Assembly: GCA_947630085.1 (NCBI GenBank)
Contig: CANRGP010000002.1
Coordinates: forward strand, 1-58,346
Reading direction: 5' to 3'
Origin: an uncultured Lachnospiraceae bacterium
GTDB lineage: Bacteria > Bacillota > Clostridia > Lachnospirales > Lachnospiraceae
DNA length: 58,346 nucleotides
Shown in pieces: positions 12,950 through 23,865 of this stretch. Position numbers and translations under genes: made by a program. Below the pieces are notes generated by a model. That model was not told the origin of the DNA. It did not search any database and saw only the letters and a list, made by a program, of their open reading frames with translations. The stretch's first letter is position 1, and each line of letters opens with the position of its first letter.

Positions 12950-14242
12950 ATGGAACAGTATATCATGAAAGGCGGCAATCCGCTGGCCGGGGAGGTCCTG
13001 ATAGGGGGCGCCAAGAATGCGGCTCTGGGGATCCTGGCAGCGGCGCTGATGACGGATGAGGATGTGGTCATCGAAAATCTTCCGGATGTTAACGACATCA
13101 ATGTCGTTCTGGAGGCGATTTCCGCCATCGGGGCTTCCGTCGTCAGGATCGACCGTCATACGGTGAAGATAAACGGAGAGTCCATTCACGGGGTTTCCGT
13201 GGATGATGAATATATGCGTAAGATCCGCGCGTCGTACTATTTTATCGGCGCGCTTCTGGGGAAATATAAGAGCGCCAGCGTCCCGCTTCCCGGCGGCTGC
13301 AACATCGGGAGCCGCCCGATCGATTTACATATCAAGGGCTTCAGGGCCCTGGGGGCCAGGGTAGAGATCGAGCACGGCGTGGTCATGGCTCACGCCATCG
13401 ACCTGGTCGGCTGCCATATCTATCTGGACAAGGCATCCGTAGGCGCTACCATCAATATCATGATGGCGGCATCCCTCGCGGAGGGACAGACCATCATCGA
13501 GAATGTGGCCAAGGAACCCCATGTGGTGGACGTGGCCAATTTCCTCAACAGCATGGGTGCCAATATCAAGGGCGCCGGGACGGACGTGATCCGGATCCGG
13601 GGAGTCCGCAGGCTTCACGGGACCGAGTATTCGATCATCCCGGATCAGATCGAGGCCGGCACGTTTATGTGCGCGGCCGCCGCTACCCGGGGAGACGTGA
13701 CGGTGCGCAATGTGATCCCCAAGCATCTCGAATCCATTTCCGCCAAGCTGACGGAGATCGGATGCGAGGTCGTGGAGTTTGACGACGCCGTGCGTGTGGT
13801 GGGGAAACCGAACCAGACGCGGACGAATGTCAATACCCAGTATTATCCGGGCTTTCCTACGGATATGCAGCCCCAGATGACGGTTGCCCTTGCGCTGGCG
13901 GATGGGACAAGCATAGTGACCGAGAACATATTCGACAACCGCTTCGGTTATGTGGATGAGCTTTCCCGCATGGGCGCCAGGATCCAGGTGGAAGGCGACG
14001 TGGCGATCGTGACCGGTGTGGAGCGCCTGACGGGAGCGCAGGTCAACGCGCCGGATCTCAGGGCGGGCGCGGCGCTGGTCATCGCCGGCCTTGCCGCGGA
14101 CGGCTACACGGTGGTGGATAAGATCGGATACATACAGAGAGGCTACGAGGATTTTGAAGGAAAGCTCCGCGGATTGGGCGCGGCCATCGAAAAGGTGGAT
14201 TCCGAAAAGGAGGCTATGAAATTCCGGCTGAAAGCCGGCTGA
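12950..14242 (+). CDS. murA: UDP-N-acetylglucosamine 1-carboxyvinyltransferase
   Basis: Full-length MurA, PLPGGCNIGSRPIDLHIKGFRALGA. Confidence 0.96.
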   Translation: MEQYIMKGGNPLAGEVLIGGAKNAALGILAAALMTDEDVVIENLPDVNDINVVLEAISAIGASVVRIDRHTVKINGESIHGVSVDDEYMRKIRASYYFIGALLGKYKSASVPLPGGCNIGSRPIDLHIKGFRALGARVEIEHGVVMAHAIDLVGCHIYLDKASVGATINIMMAASLAEGQTIIENVAKEPHVVDVANFLNSMGANIKGAGTDVIRIRGVRRLHGTEYSIIPDQIEAGTFMCAAAATRGDVTVRNVIPKHLESISAKLTEIGCEVVEFDDAVRVVGKPNQTRTNVNTQYYPGFPTDMQPQMTVALALADGTSIVTENIFDNRFGYVDELSRMGARIQVEGDVAIVTGVERLTGAQVNAPDLRAGAALVIAGLAADGYTVVDKIGYIQRGYEDFEGKLRGLGAAIEKVDSEKEAMKFRLKAG

Positions 14243-14264
14243 CCGAAAAAGCCGCAGAAAGCTC

Positions 14265-14293
14265 TTGACAAACTCTCAGGCTTTGAGTACAAT
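14265..14293 (+). promoter_or_regulatory. Sigma-A promoter of metK leader
   Basis: TTGACA-N17-TACAAT. Confidence 0.8.
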
Positions 14294-14331
14294 ACATAAC
14301 GTTCAACTAAATAAACAAGTACGTAATATCC

Positions 14332-14449
14332 CTTATTCAGAGTGATGGAGATACAAAGGATCTGTGAAGTCACGGCAACCCCGCTTCGGCCCGCAAGGAC
14401 CACGAGGGAGCGGAAGGTGCCAACCTGAGCGAGAAATCGAACAATAAGA
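14332..14449 (+). ncRNA. SAM-I (S-box) riboswitch
   Basis: CTTATT...AATAAG P1, AGAGTGATGGAG, GTCACGGCAACC, GGAAGGTGCCAACCTGAGCGA core; directly upstream of metK. Confidence 0.9.
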
Positions 14450-14470
14450 GGATTTGATCACAACAATTAT

Positions 14471-14504
14471 CAAGTCCGCAGTTCGTTACGGGCTTGTTTT
14501 TTTT
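14471..14504 (+). terminator. Riboswitch expression-platform terminator
   Basis: CAAGTCCG..CGGGCTTG stem followed by T8. Confidence 0.85.
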
Positions 14505-14550
14505 GCACAGACAGGATGCGCGGCATCCGTACGAAAGGAGAAAAGAAAAT

Positions 14551-15765
14551 ATGGAGAAACGGTTGTTTACGTCCGAGTCCGTAACAGAGGGACATCCGGA
14601 CAAAATGTGCGATCAGATATCTGACGCGATCCTTGACGCCCTGCTCCGACAGGATCCCTTCAGCCGGGTGGCCTGTGAGACGGCCATTACGACGGGACTT
14701 GTCCTGGTCATGGGAGAGATCACCACGAACGCTTACGTGGACATTCAGAAGACCGTGAGGGAGACGGTGAGGGAGATCGGCTATGACAGGGCCAAATACG
14801 GCTTTGACTGCGATACCTGCGGGGTGATCGCGGCCATTGATGAGCAGTCTTCGGATATCGCTATGGGAGTGGACTGCTCCCTGGAGGTCAAGGAGAGACG
14901 CGGCGGCCGGCCGGAGACGGCGAGGCTGAGCGACAGCGAGATCGACGCCATTGGAGCCGGCGATCAGGGGATGATGTTCGGTTACGCCGTAAACGAGACG
15001 GAGGAATATATGCCGTATCCGATCTCCCTGGCCCATAAGCTGGCGCGGCGCCTGGCCCAGGTCAGGAAGGAGGGGATCCTTCCCTACCTCCGGCCGGACG
15101 GCAAGACGCAGGTCACCGTGGAGTACGATGAGAAGGGAAAGCCGTTCCGGCTGGAGGCGGTGGTCCTGTCTACCCAGCACGACGAGCAGGTGAACCAGGA
15201 GCAGATCCATGAGGACATCCGCAGATACGTGTTTGACCCGGTGCTCCCGCGGGAGATGGTGGATGAGAACACCAGGTTTTTCATCAATCCCACGGGCCGG
15301 TTCGTTATCGGTGGGCCGCATGGGGACAGCGGGCTTACCGGCCGCAAGATCATTGTGGACACCTACGGAGGATACGCCCGCCACGGCGGCGGGGCATTCT
15401 CCGGAAAAGACTGCACGAAGGTAGACCGGTCGGCGGCGTATGCGGCCCGCTACGTGGCGAAGAATATGGTCGCGGCCGGCCTGGCGGATAAATGCGAGAT
15501 CCAGCTTTCCTATGCCATCGGGGTCGCCCACCCCACGTCGGTCGCGGTGGACACCTTCGGGACGGGGAAGCTCAGCGACGAGAAGCTCTCGGAGATCGTC
15601 CGGGACAATTTTGATCTGCGTCCGGCCGGGATCATCCAGATGCTGGATCTCCGCCGCCCCATTTATAAGCAGACGGCGGCATACGGCCATTTCGGCAGAA
15701 ACGACCTGGATCTGCCGTGGGAACGGCTCGACAGAGTCGATCTGCTCAAAAAATATCTGGACTGA
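14551..15765 (+). CDS. metK: S-adenosylmethionine synthetase
   Basis: [30 protein letters not shown]. Confidence 0.97.
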   Translation: MEKRLFTSESVTEGHPDKMCDQISDAILDALLRQDPFSRVACETAITTGLVLVMGEITTNAYVDIQKTVRETVREIGYDRAKYGFDCDTCGVIAAIDEQSSDIAMGVDCSLEVKERRGGRPETARLSDSEIDAIGAGDQGMMFGYAVNETEEYMPYPISLAHKLARRLAQVRKEGILPYLRPDGKTQVTVEYDEKGKPFRLEAVVLSTQHDEQVNQEQIHEDIRRYVFDPVLPREMVDENTRFFINPTGRFVIGGPHGDSGLTGRKIIVDTYGGYARHGGGAFSGKDCTKVDRSAAYAARYVAKNMVAAGLADKCEIQLSYAIGVAHPTSVAVDTFGTGKLSDEKLSEIVRDNFDLRPAGIIQMLDLRRPIYKQTAAYGHFGRNDLDLPWERLDRVDLLKKYLD

Positions 15766-15775
15766 GGCATACAGG

Positions 15776-17605
15776 CTAAAAAACGCTTAAAACAAGATTC
15801 GCGGCCGTACACGTAAGAAAGCCCAGAAGCGTCGGAAGCAGGGCGGCCACGGCCGTCCACCGCCAGCTGCCGGTTTCCTTGTGTATGGTCAGGCACGTAG
15901 TGGAGCAGGGCCAGTGGAAGAGGCAGAAAAGGACCATGCACAGTGCCGTTTTGGCGGTCCAGCCGTTGGCGGTGAGCAGGGAAAGCAGCGCGGCGGAACT
16001 GCCCGCCTCCACCAGCCGGCCCGCCTGCAGATAGGCCATTAGGATGATCGGGAGAACGATCTCATTGGCGGGAAATCCCAGGAGAAAAGCCGCCAGGATC
16101 ACCCCGTCAAGGCCCATAAGGCGGCCCAGCGGATCCAGCCATCCGGTAAGGTGCATCAGGAGGCTCTGCCCTCCGGCCGATACGTTGGCGAGGATCCAGA
16201 TCAGGAGGCCGGCGGGCGCGGCCACCGCGGCTGCCCGGCCCAGAACAAACAGCGTCCGGTCGAAGACGGAGCGGACGATGACCCTGCCGATCTGGGGCCG
16301 GCGGTAGGGCGGAAGCTCCAGCGTGAACGATGAAGGGGTGCCCTTGAGAAGCGTGTGGGAGAGCAGCCAGGAACATCCCAGAGTGGCCGCTACGCCGCAG
16401 AGGATCACTCCGGTAAGGAGCAGGGCTGCGGTCAGCGAGCCGATGGCTCCGCTTCCGGCTCCCGCCAGGAAGAACAGCGTGATCAGGCTGATGAGAGTAG
16501 GGAAGCGCCCGTTGCAGGGCATGAGCGAATTGGTGAGAATGGCGATCATGCGTTCCCTGGGGGAATCGATGATCCGGCAGCCGATGACGCCTGCCGCGTT
16601 GCACCCCAGGCCCATTGCCATTGTCAGACATTGCTTGCCGCAGGCGCGGCAGCGCATAAAGGCGGGATCCATATTGAACGCGATCCGGGGAAGATATCCC
16701 AGGTCCTCCAGGAGCGTGAACAGCGGGAAAAAGATTGCCATAGGCGGAAGCATGACGCTGACGACCCAGGCGAGGACGCGGTACGCCCCATAGACCAGAG
16801 CCTCCATGATCCCGGACGGAACGCCGAGCCATATCAGCGCGTCCGCCAGCTTCGGCTCTGCGGAGAAGAAAAGATCCCACAGAAATTCCGACGGGATATT
16901 GGCCCCGGACATGGTAAGCCAGAAGATCCCCATGAGAAGCAGGATCATAAGAAGCGTTCCGCTGAAAGGACCGGTGACGATCCGGTCTATTTTTTCCTCA
17001 CGGGCGCGGTAGTCGGTGCGGGTATAGCGGACGGTTTCCCGGGCAAGCTGCTTCGGGGAAAAGTCAAGGCAGTCGTAGCAGCCCCGGACAGAGGCGGCAT
17101 CCCGGATGGTCCGGCGAAGGGACCGCAGGCTTTCTTCGTCTCTCGCGCAGCAGGAGACCACGGGAAACTGAAGGACATCCTGAAGAAGACCGAAATCCAC
17201 AACAACGCCCTTTTTCCCGGCCTCGTCGCACAGATTGACGCAGAGGACCAGAGGGGTGCCGTTATCGCGGACGGCATCCAGTTCCAGGATCTGCTTCAAG
17301 AAATGAAGCCCGCGCTCCAGACAGGTCGCGTCGCAGACAACGACCACCACATCGGCGCTTCCCCCGCAGAGGAACTGCCTTGCGCTTTCCTCCTCGCGGG
17401 AATGTGTTCTGAGGGAGTAGGTCCCCGGAAGATCCACCAGGAGATATTCTTCCCCGTCATATTGATATTGTCCGGCGGCGGGCGCTACCGTGACGCCCGG
17501 CCAGTTACCGGTATGCTGCTTCAGCCCGGTCAGACCGTTGAAGATCGTGCTTTTTCCTACGTTTGGATTACCGGCCAGAGCTACCGTAATTTTTTTCTGC
17601 TCCAT
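15776..17605 (-). CDS. feoB: Ferrous iron transport protein B
   Basis: GNPNVGKSTIFNGLTG, HTGNWPGVTV, DLPGTYSL plus Gate-type TM domains; 609 aa. Confidence 0.93.
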   Translation of the reverse strand: MEQKKITVALAGNPNVGKSTIFNGLTGLKQHTGNWPGVTVAPAAGQYQYDGEEYLLVDLPGTYSLRTHSREEESARQFLCGGSADVVVVVCDATCLERGLHFLKQILELDAVRDNGTPLVLCVNLCDEAGKKGVVVDFGLLQDVLQFPVVSCCARDEESLRSLRRTIRDAASVRGCYDCLDFSPKQLARETVRYTRTDYRAREEKIDRIVTGPFSGTLLMILLLMGIFWLTMSGANIPSEFLWDLFFSAEPKLADALIWLGVPSGIMEALVYGAYRVLAWVVSVMLPPMAIFFPLFTLLEDLGYLPRIAFNMDPAFMRCRACGKQCLTMAMGLGCNAAGVIGCRIIDSPRERMIAILTNSLMPCNGRFPTLISLITLFFLAGAGSGAIGSLTAALLLTGVILCGVAATLGCSWLLSHTLLKGTPSSFTLELPPYRRPQIGRVIVRSVFDRTLFVLGRAAAVAAPAGLLIWILANVSAGGQSLLMHLTGWLDPLGRLMGLDGVILAAFLLGFPANEIVLPIILMAYLQAGRLVEAGSSAALLSLLTANGWTAKTALCMVLFCLFHWPCSTTCLTIHKETGSWRWTAVAALLPTLLGFLTCTAANLVLSVF

Positions 17606-17756
17606 GGAGCCCTCCCGACAGCGGGTTTATCCTTATGATTACTCTATGAACTGCCGGGATTCCGGGTGCCTGGGTATTTTCTTTTCCGATAAAATGTGGT
17701 AGAATAAACAGGAAATGCGAGGCGGAGATCCGCCTGGCGGACAGGAGGTATTTCTT

Positions 17757-18020
17757 ATGAAAAAATTCAAATATATGCTGGCGCTTTTGGCCGCGGTCCT
17801 GTGCCTGGTCCTCGCGCCGCCCGCCGGGACGGCCTGTGCGGCGCAAAGCCAGGAGACGGAAAGCGGGGAGGCCGCTCAGGAGACGGAAGAGCAGGAGACG
17901 TTTTTCTTTTTTATGATGGGAGGGGCGCTCCTTGTTATTATCGTAGCGGTGGTCGTCGCGACGTCCACGGTAGCCGGCTCGATCTCTGTGGCCGCCAACA
18001 TGGACGTGGACGGTGAGTAG
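17757..18020 (+). CDS. Small secreted/membrane protein, unknown function
   Basis: Clear N-terminal signal sequence MKKFKYMLALLAAVLCLVLAPPAGTACAA, second TM, AGGAGG SD upstream. Confidence 0.7.
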   Translation: MKKFKYMLALLAAVLCLVLAPPAGTACAAQSQETESGEAAQETEEQETFFFFMMGGALLVIIVAVVVATSTVAGSISVAANMDVDGE

Positions 18021-18038
18021 CGGTATCTGCGCGCAGGA

Positions 18039-18269
18039 TCAGCCGGCCTCGACGAAGATCTGCCGGCAGTTCTGCTCCCGCAGGGCGATGACGGCGTTTC
18101 TGACCAGGTAGGCTTTCATCCCCCCGGAGCGGCCTTTCAGCACACAGCGGATCTCTTCGTCCGGCGTGAAGCCCAGATCCGTCAGCCTTGCCGCCATATC
18201 CGGGGAGGAGGCTATCCAGACGACCCGGGCGTTCTGACCGATATCTATCTGATTCAATGGAATGACCAT
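18039..18269 (-). CDS. feoA: FeoA family protein
   Basis: 76 aa SH3-like FeoA: LTDLGFTPDEEIRCVLKGRSGGMKAYLVRNAVIALRE. Confidence 0.85.
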   Translation of the reverse strand: MVIPLNQIDIGQNARVVWIASSPDMAARLTDLGFTPDEEIRCVLKGRSGGMKAYLVRNAVIALREQNCRQIFVEAG

Positions 18270-18499
18270 TGTGTTTCCCCATGACTTTAACTACTTATGA
18301 TCATAGTATGCAGCGGGCCGACCCGTGGGACTGCTTGAGAGCGGTTTCCTGTCCGGCTTTTTGGCGTTTTCCGAAAAAGCGCCGGGATTTTCCGGCGCTT
18401 TGGTGCATTTTTTATCACATTCACCGTTGCAGACCATATGAAAATATGTTAAAATCCTTTCTCAAAGAAGGATACACATACATCGTGGAGGAGAACATC

Positions 18500-19990
18500 A
18501 TGAAAACTATCACATATCAGAGCACACGCGGCGGGGAGAGCGGCGTAACCGCTTCCCAGGCGATATTAAAAGGTATTGCCGGGGACGGCGGGCTGTTCAT
18601 GCCCGATTCGATCCCGACGCTGGATATACCCCTGGAAAGCTTCGCGGAGCTTTCTTATCAGGAGACAGCCTATGAGGTCATGAAGCTTTATCTGACCGAT
18701 TTCACGGAGGAGGAGCTGAAGGAATGTATCCGCGGCGCATATGACAGCAAGTTCGACACGGAGGAGATCGCCCCGCTGGTAAAGGTGGGAGGCGATTATG
18801 TTCTGGAGCTGTTCCACGGCAATACGATCGCGTTCAAGGATATGGCGCTTTCGATCCTTCCGCGTCTTATGACCGCCGCGGCCGCGAAGAACCGGGCGGA
18901 CAAAGAGATCGTGATCCTGACGGCTACTTCGGGGGATACCGGAAAAGCCGCTCTTGCCGGCTTCGCCGATGTCGCCGGAACCCGGATCATCGTGTTTTAT
19001 CCCAGGGACGGTGTCAGCCGCATACAGAAGCTGCAGATGGTGACACAGAAGGGAGACAATACGGCGGTCGTTGCCATTCACGGCAACTTCGACGACGCGC
19101 AGACGGGAGTCAAGAAGATCTTTTCCGACAAGGAATTCGGAAAGAGGCTGGATGAAGGCGGCTTCCGGCTTTCTTCGGCCAATTCCATCAACATCGGCCG
19201 GCTGATCCCCCAGGTGGTATATTATGTCTATGCCTACGCCCGCCTTCTCGCCAGGGGCGCGGTAAAGAGCGGGGAGAAGATCCATGTGGTCGTTCCCACC
19301 GGGAATTTCGGAAATATTCTTGCCGGATATTTTGCCAAACAGATGGGCGTGCCCATCGACAAGCTGATCTGCGCGTCCAATGACAACAAGGTGCTGTATG
19401 ACTTTTTCACGACGGGCGTATATGACAAGAACCGTGAATTTGTACTTACCATGTCCCCCTCCATGGACATTCTGGTCTCCAGCAACCTGGAGAGATTGAT
19501 CTATCTGAGCACCGGATCCGATGCCGCCAGGACCGCCGGGCTGATGAAAGAGCTCGCGCAGACGGGACGGTATACGGTGACAAAAAAGATGCGGAGCTGC
19601 ATGAAGGATTTTATAGGAGGATATGCAACCGAGCAGCAGGATGCCGACATCATCCGCCATATTTACAAGAAGCGCGGGTATGTGATGGATCCGCATACGG
19701 GTGTGGCGGCCGCGGTCTGGAAGGAATACTGTGAAAAAACAGGCGACGAGACGACGGCGGTCATCGTATCCACGGCCAGCCCCTACAAATTCTCCAAGGA
19801 TGTGCTGGAGGCGATCCAGGGCCCCATCGAGGACAAAAACGAATTTGAGATCGCGGCGGAGCTGGAGCGTGTTTCCCAGATCCCGGTCCCGGCTGCCGTT
19901 CGGGAGCTGGAGACGGCGCAGATCCGCCACACGAGAGAATGCGACGTGGAGGACATGGAGAAAACGGTTGCGGAAATTTTGGGAATTTAA
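18500..19990 (+). CDS. thrC: Threonine synthase
   Basis: YQSTRGGESGVTASQAILKGIAGDGGLFMP; GNTIAFKDMALSILPRLM. Confidence 0.95.
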   Translation: MKTITYQSTRGGESGVTASQAILKGIAGDGGLFMPDSIPTLDIPLESFAELSYQETAYEVMKLYLTDFTEEELKECIRGAYDSKFDTEEIAPLVKVGGDYVLELFHGNTIAFKDMALSILPRLMTAAAAKNRADKEIVILTATSGDTGKAALAGFADVAGTRIIVFYPRDGVSRIQKLQMVTQKGDNTAVVAIHGNFDDAQTGVKKIFSDKEFGKRLDEGGFRLSSANSINIGRLIPQVVYYVYAYARLLARGAVKSGEKIHVVVPTGNFGNILAGYFAKQMGVPIDKLICASNDNKVLYDFFTTGVYDKNREFVLTMSPSMDILVSSNLERLIYLSTGSDAARTAGLMKELAQTGRYTVTKKMRSCMKDFIGGYATEQQDADIIRHIYKKRGYVMDPHTGVAAAVWKEYCEKTGDETTAVIVSTASPYKFSKDVLEAIQGPIEDKNEFEIAAELERVSQIPVPAAVRELETAQIRHTRECDVEDMEKTVAEILGI

Positions 19991-20115
19991 AACCGTTTTG
20001 TCTTTTCAAACGGCGAGTTATGGTGTATACTGTTAACAAATGACCGGGTACGGGGAGAACGGCTTCCGTGCTTCCGGGCCCGGAGAGAATTCTCAAGAAA
20101 ACGGAGGGTATCAAG

Positions 20116-20979
20116 ATGTTAGTATCTGCAACGGAAATGCTGAAAAAGGCAAAAGCAGGCCACTATGCGGTAGGCCAGTTCAACATCAACAACCTGGAGT
20201 GGACCAAGTCGATCCTGCAGACCGCGCAGGAACTGAATTCTCCGGTGATCCTGGGCGTGTCCGAGGGGGCCGGCAAGTATATGACCGGGTTTAAGACCGT
20301 GGCCGCGATGGTCGAGGCCATGATCGACGAGATGGGGATCACGGTTCCGGTTGCCCTGCATCTGGATCACGGCACCTACGAGGGCTGCTATAAGTGCATC
20401 AAGGCCGGCTTTTCCTCCATCATGTTCGACGGATCCCATTATCCCATCGAGGAGAATGTGGAGAAGACGAGGGAGCTGGTGAAGGTAGCCCATGCCATGG
20501 GACTTTCCATTGAGGCGGAGGTCGGCGCCATCGGCGGCGAGGAAGACGGCGTCGTCGGTATGGGAGAGTGCGCGGATCCCGACGAGTGCAAGGCGATCGC
20601 CGATCTGGGGATCGATTTCCTGGCTGCCGGCATCGGCAACATTCACGGCAAGTATCCGGCCAACTGGAAGGGCCTGAGCTTTGAGACTCTGGCGGCCATC
20701 CAGGAAAAGACCGGCGAGATGCCCCTGGTTCTTCACGGCGGTACGGGGATCCCGGCGGATATGATCCGCAAGGCGATCGACCTGGGCGTTGCCAAGATCA
20801 ATGTGAATACGGAGTGCCAGCTGTCCTTTGCCGCCGCTACCCGCAAGTATATCGAGGAAGGCAAGGACGAGCAGGGCAAGGGCTACGATCCGAGAAAACT
20901 CCTGGCTCCCGGCGCCGCGGCCATCAAGGAGACGGTGAAGGAAAAGATGGAGCTCTTCGGTTCCGTAGGAAAAGCCTGA
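20116..20979 (+). CDS. fba: Class II fructose-1,6-bisphosphate aldolase
   Basis: HLDHGTYEGCYKCIKAGFSSIMFDGSHYP; LVLHGGTGIP. Confidence 0.95.
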   Translation: MLVSATEMLKKAKAGHYAVGQFNINNLEWTKSILQTAQELNSPVILGVSEGAGKYMTGFKTVAAMVEAMIDEMGITVPVALHLDHGTYEGCYKCIKAGFSSIMFDGSHYPIEENVEKTRELVKVAHAMGLSIEAEVGAIGGEEDGVVGMGECADPDECKAIADLGIDFLAAGIGNIHGKYPANWKGLSFETLAAIQEKTGEMPLVLHGGTGIPADMIRKAIDLGVAKINVNTECQLSFAAATRKYIEEGKDEQGKGYDPRKLLAPGAAAIKETVKEKMELFGSVGKA

Positions 20980-21043
20980 AAGTTTTTTTAAAAAGTGCTT
21001 GCATTTTTCATGAAAATGGAGTATCGTAGTGTAATGTAGAACG

Positions 21044-21078
21044 AGGGCGTTCTCCTGATGCGGGGAGAACGCCCTTTT
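21044..21078 (+). terminator. Strong hairpin plus T4, in the fba-glnN interval
   Basis: AGGGCGTTCTCC-loop-GGAGAACGCCCT, 12-bp perfect stem followed by TTTT. Confidence 0.7.
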
Positions 21079-21162
21079 GTCTCATGGAAGCCGGGTTCTG
21101 CGGGGCCAAAGGGATTTGATGAGAGGTTCTGCATAAAGATAGAAATGAGGGGAAGAAAAACT

Positions 21163-23280
21163 ATGAGCGAGCTTGTAAATGTTGCTGAGATCTTCGGGAA
21201 AAACGTTTTTAATGAGACCGTTATGAAGGAACGCCTGCCCAAGGGCGTCTTCCGGAAACTGAAAAGGACCATCGAGGACGGCACCGAGCTGGATCCCTCC
21301 ATAGCGGATGTGGTTGCCCAGGCCATGAAGGAATGGGCGATCGAGAGAGGCGCGACGCACTATACGCACTGGTTCCAGCCGCTGACCGGAACGACCGCGG
21401 AGAAGCACGACTCCTTCATCTCGGCGCCGGATTCCGAGGGCAAGGTGCTTATGGAGTTTTCGGGCAAGGAGCTGGTAAAGGGCGAGCCGGATGCATCGTC
21501 CTTCCCGTCCGGCGGCCTTCGCGCTACCTTTGAGGCAAGAGGCTATACGGCCTGGGACTGCACATCGCCGGCATTTCTCCGTGAGGACGCGGCAGGCGTG
21601 ACGCTCTGCATTCCTACGGCCTTCTGTTCCTATAAAGGCGAGGCGCTGGATCAGAAGACACCGCTTCTGCGTTCCATGCAGGCGATCGACAAGCAGGCCC
21701 TTCGTATCCTGCGGCTGTTCGGAAACACCACGTCCAAGAGGGTGGTTCCGTCTGTGGGACCGGAGCAGGAGTATTTCCTGGTCGACCGCGCCAAATATCT
21801 GCAGAGGAAGGATCTGATCTACGCCGGCCGCACCCTGTTCGGAGCGATGCCTCCCAAGGGCCAGGAGCTGGAGGACCATTATTTCGGCGCGATCCGTGAG
21901 AGGATCGGCGCGTATATGAACGAGGTCAATAAAGAGCTGTGGAAACTGGGCGTGACCGCCAAGACCCAGCACAACGAGGTGGCTCCGGCGCAGCATGAGC
22001 TCGCTCCCGTTTACGATCAGGCCAATCTGGCGGTGGATCATAACCAGATGGTCATGGAGACGCTTAAGAAGGTAGCCGGCCGCCACGGCCTGACCTGCCT
22101 GCTTCATGAGAAGCCCTTTGCCGGCGTCAACGGATCCGGAAAGCACAACAACTGGTCCCTGACATCGGACGACGGCATCAATATGCTGAACCCCGGGGAC
22201 ACGCCGCATGAGAACATCCAGTTCCTTCTGGTTCTCGGCTGCATCATGAAGGCCATTGACAAGCACGCGGATCTGCTCCGCGAATCCGCTTCCGATGTAG
22301 GAAATGACCACAGGCTGGGCGCGAACGAGGCGCCGCCCGCCATTATTTCCATATTTGTAGGCGAGCAGCTGGAGGATGTGATCAACCAGCTCTGCAATAC
22401 CGGAGAAGCCACGCACTCCAAGAGCGGCGGCAAGCTTTCCACCGGCGTCGCCACACTTCCGGATCTGGACAAAGACGCCACCGACCGCAACCGCACGTCG
22501 CCGTTCGCGTTCACCGGAAATAAATTTGAGTTCCGTATGGTAGGTTCCTCCGACTCCATCGCGCCGCCCAACGTGGTACTGAATACCATCGTCGCCGAGG
22601 CGTTCAAGGAGGCAGCCGATGAGCTTGAAAAAGCCGAAGACTTTGATATGGCTGTTCATGATATGATCAAGCAGCTGCTGGCGGATCACCGCCGCGTGAT
22701 CTTCAACGGAGACGGATATTCCGACGAGTGGATAGCGGAAGCCGAGAAGAGAGGACTTCCCAATATCCGTTCCATGGTGGACGCGATCCCCAGCCTGATC
22801 ACCGACAAGGCCGTGAAGCTGTACGAGACATTCGGCGTATTCACCAGGGCGGAGCTGGAATCCCGCGTTGAGGTGGAATACGAGGCATACGCCAAGACCA
22901 TCAACATTGAAGCCCGCACAATGATCGATATGGCCGGAAAGCAGATCATCCCGGCGGTGATCCGGTACACGGCCGTGCTGGCGGACTCGATCAATAAAGT
23001 GAAATCCGCCTGCCCGGATGCGGACGTGAGCGTCCAGGCAGAGCTTCTGGCAGAGACCTCCGATCTGCTTGCCGAGATGAAGACGGCCCTTTCCGATCTG
23101 CAGTCTGTCACCGAGGAGAGCTTTGCTCTCAGAGACGCCTGCGCCTGCGCACACGCGTACCATGAGAAGGTGGTTCCCGCGATGGCGGCCCTGCGTTCCC
23201 CGGCGGATAAGCTGGAAATGATCGTGGATAAAGAGCTGTGGCCGTTCCCCAGCTATGGAGATCTGATCTTCGAGGTGTGA
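21163..23280 (+). CDS. glnN: Glutamine synthetase type III
   Basis: ~705 aa [41 protein letters not shown]. Confidence 0.95.
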   Translation: MSELVNVAEIFGKNVFNETVMKERLPKGVFRKLKRTIEDGTELDPSIADVVAQAMKEWAIERGATHYTHWFQPLTGTTAEKHDSFISAPDSEGKVLMEFSGKELVKGEPDASSFPSGGLRATFEARGYTAWDCTSPAFLREDAAGVTLCIPTAFCSYKGEALDQKTPLLRSMQAIDKQALRILRLFGNTTSKRVVPSVGPEQEYFLVDRAKYLQRKDLIYAGRTLFGAMPPKGQELEDHYFGAIRERIGAYMNEVNKELWKLGVTAKTQHNEVAPAQHELAPVYDQANLAVDHNQMVMETLKKVAGRHGLTCLLHEKPFAGVNGSGKHNNWSLTSDDGINMLNPGDTPHENIQFLLVLGCIMKAIDKHADLLRESASDVGNDHRLGANEAPPAIISIFVGEQLEDVINQLCNTGEATHSKSGGKLSTGVATLPDLDKDATDRNRTSPFAFTGNKFEFRMVGSSDSIAPPNVVLNTIVAEAFKEAADELEKAEDFDMAVHDMIKQLLADHRRVIFNGDGYSDEWIAEAEKRGLPNIRSMVDAIPSLITDKAVKLYETFGVFTRAELESRVEVEYEAYAKTINIEARTMIDMAGKQIIPAVIRYTAVLADSINKVKSACPDADVSVQAELLAETSDLLAEMKTALSDLQSVTEESFALRDACACAHAYHEKVVPAMAALRSPADKLEMIVDKELWPFPSYGDLIFEV

Positions 23281-23320
23281 TCATTGCCGTTCGTCAATTC
23301 CTGTGGGGGGATTGGATACA

Positions 23321-23358
23321 AAAAAAGACTGCCGCTCAGCTGAGCGGCGGCCTTTTTT
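23321..23358. terminator. Bidirectional terminator between glnN and luxS
   Basis: AAAAAA-GACTGCCGCTCAGCTGAGCGGCGGCC-TTTTTT. Confidence 0.85.
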
Positions 23359-23370
23359 ATTCTTCGCCGT

Positions 23371-23865
23371 CTACGCGTCTTCCGCGTCTTCCGGGTATCT
23401 CAGCCGGTCCTCGGTCAGGTTCTCCATGACTTCATGGAGAAATTTTTGGGCGTAATATTTCGCCATGGGGAGATTCATGTCCAGGAAATTCCCGCAGTCG
23501 CGCGCCTGCGCGCCGGGGATCGGGCCTTCCCAGCCGCTTATAAAAAGAAACATTTCCCGGATGAGCGGCGCGATATCACCCGAATCATAATCGCCGGACA
23601 GCAGCAGATAGAAGCCGGTACGGCAGCCCATGGGCCCAAAATACAGGATGCGGTCCTTCCATGCGGGGTCATTGCGCAGGAAGGTGGCGCCGAGATGCTC
23701 GATGGCATGGACCTCCGCGGTGTTCATGACCGGCTCAAAGTTGGGCCGCGTCATACGGATATCGAAGGTGGTGACAACGGCATCTCCCGCCCTGTCTTTG
23801 CGGGACACATAAATGCCGGGGAGAAGCTTTAAGTGGTTTATGGTGAAGCTGGTGATCTTTTCCAT
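23371..23865 (-). CDS. luxS: S-ribosylhomocysteine lyase
   Basis: TAEVHAIEHLGATFLRN (HxxEH) and GPMGCRTGFYLLL. Confidence 0.95.
   Translation of the reverse strand: MEKITSFTINHLKLLPGIYVSRKDRAGDAVVTTFDIRMTRPNFEPVMNTAEVHAIEHLGATFLRNDPAWKDRILYFGPMGCRTGFYLLLSGDYDSGDIAPLIREMFLFISGWEGPIPGAQARDCGNFLDMNLPMAKYYAQKFLHEVMENLTEDRLRYPEDAEDA

Noticed and set aside
18269-18499. N-terminal extension of thrC in the ORF track
   Set aside because: True start is ATG 18500 with GGAGGAG SD; upstream segment includes intergenic hairpin and promoter-like sequence
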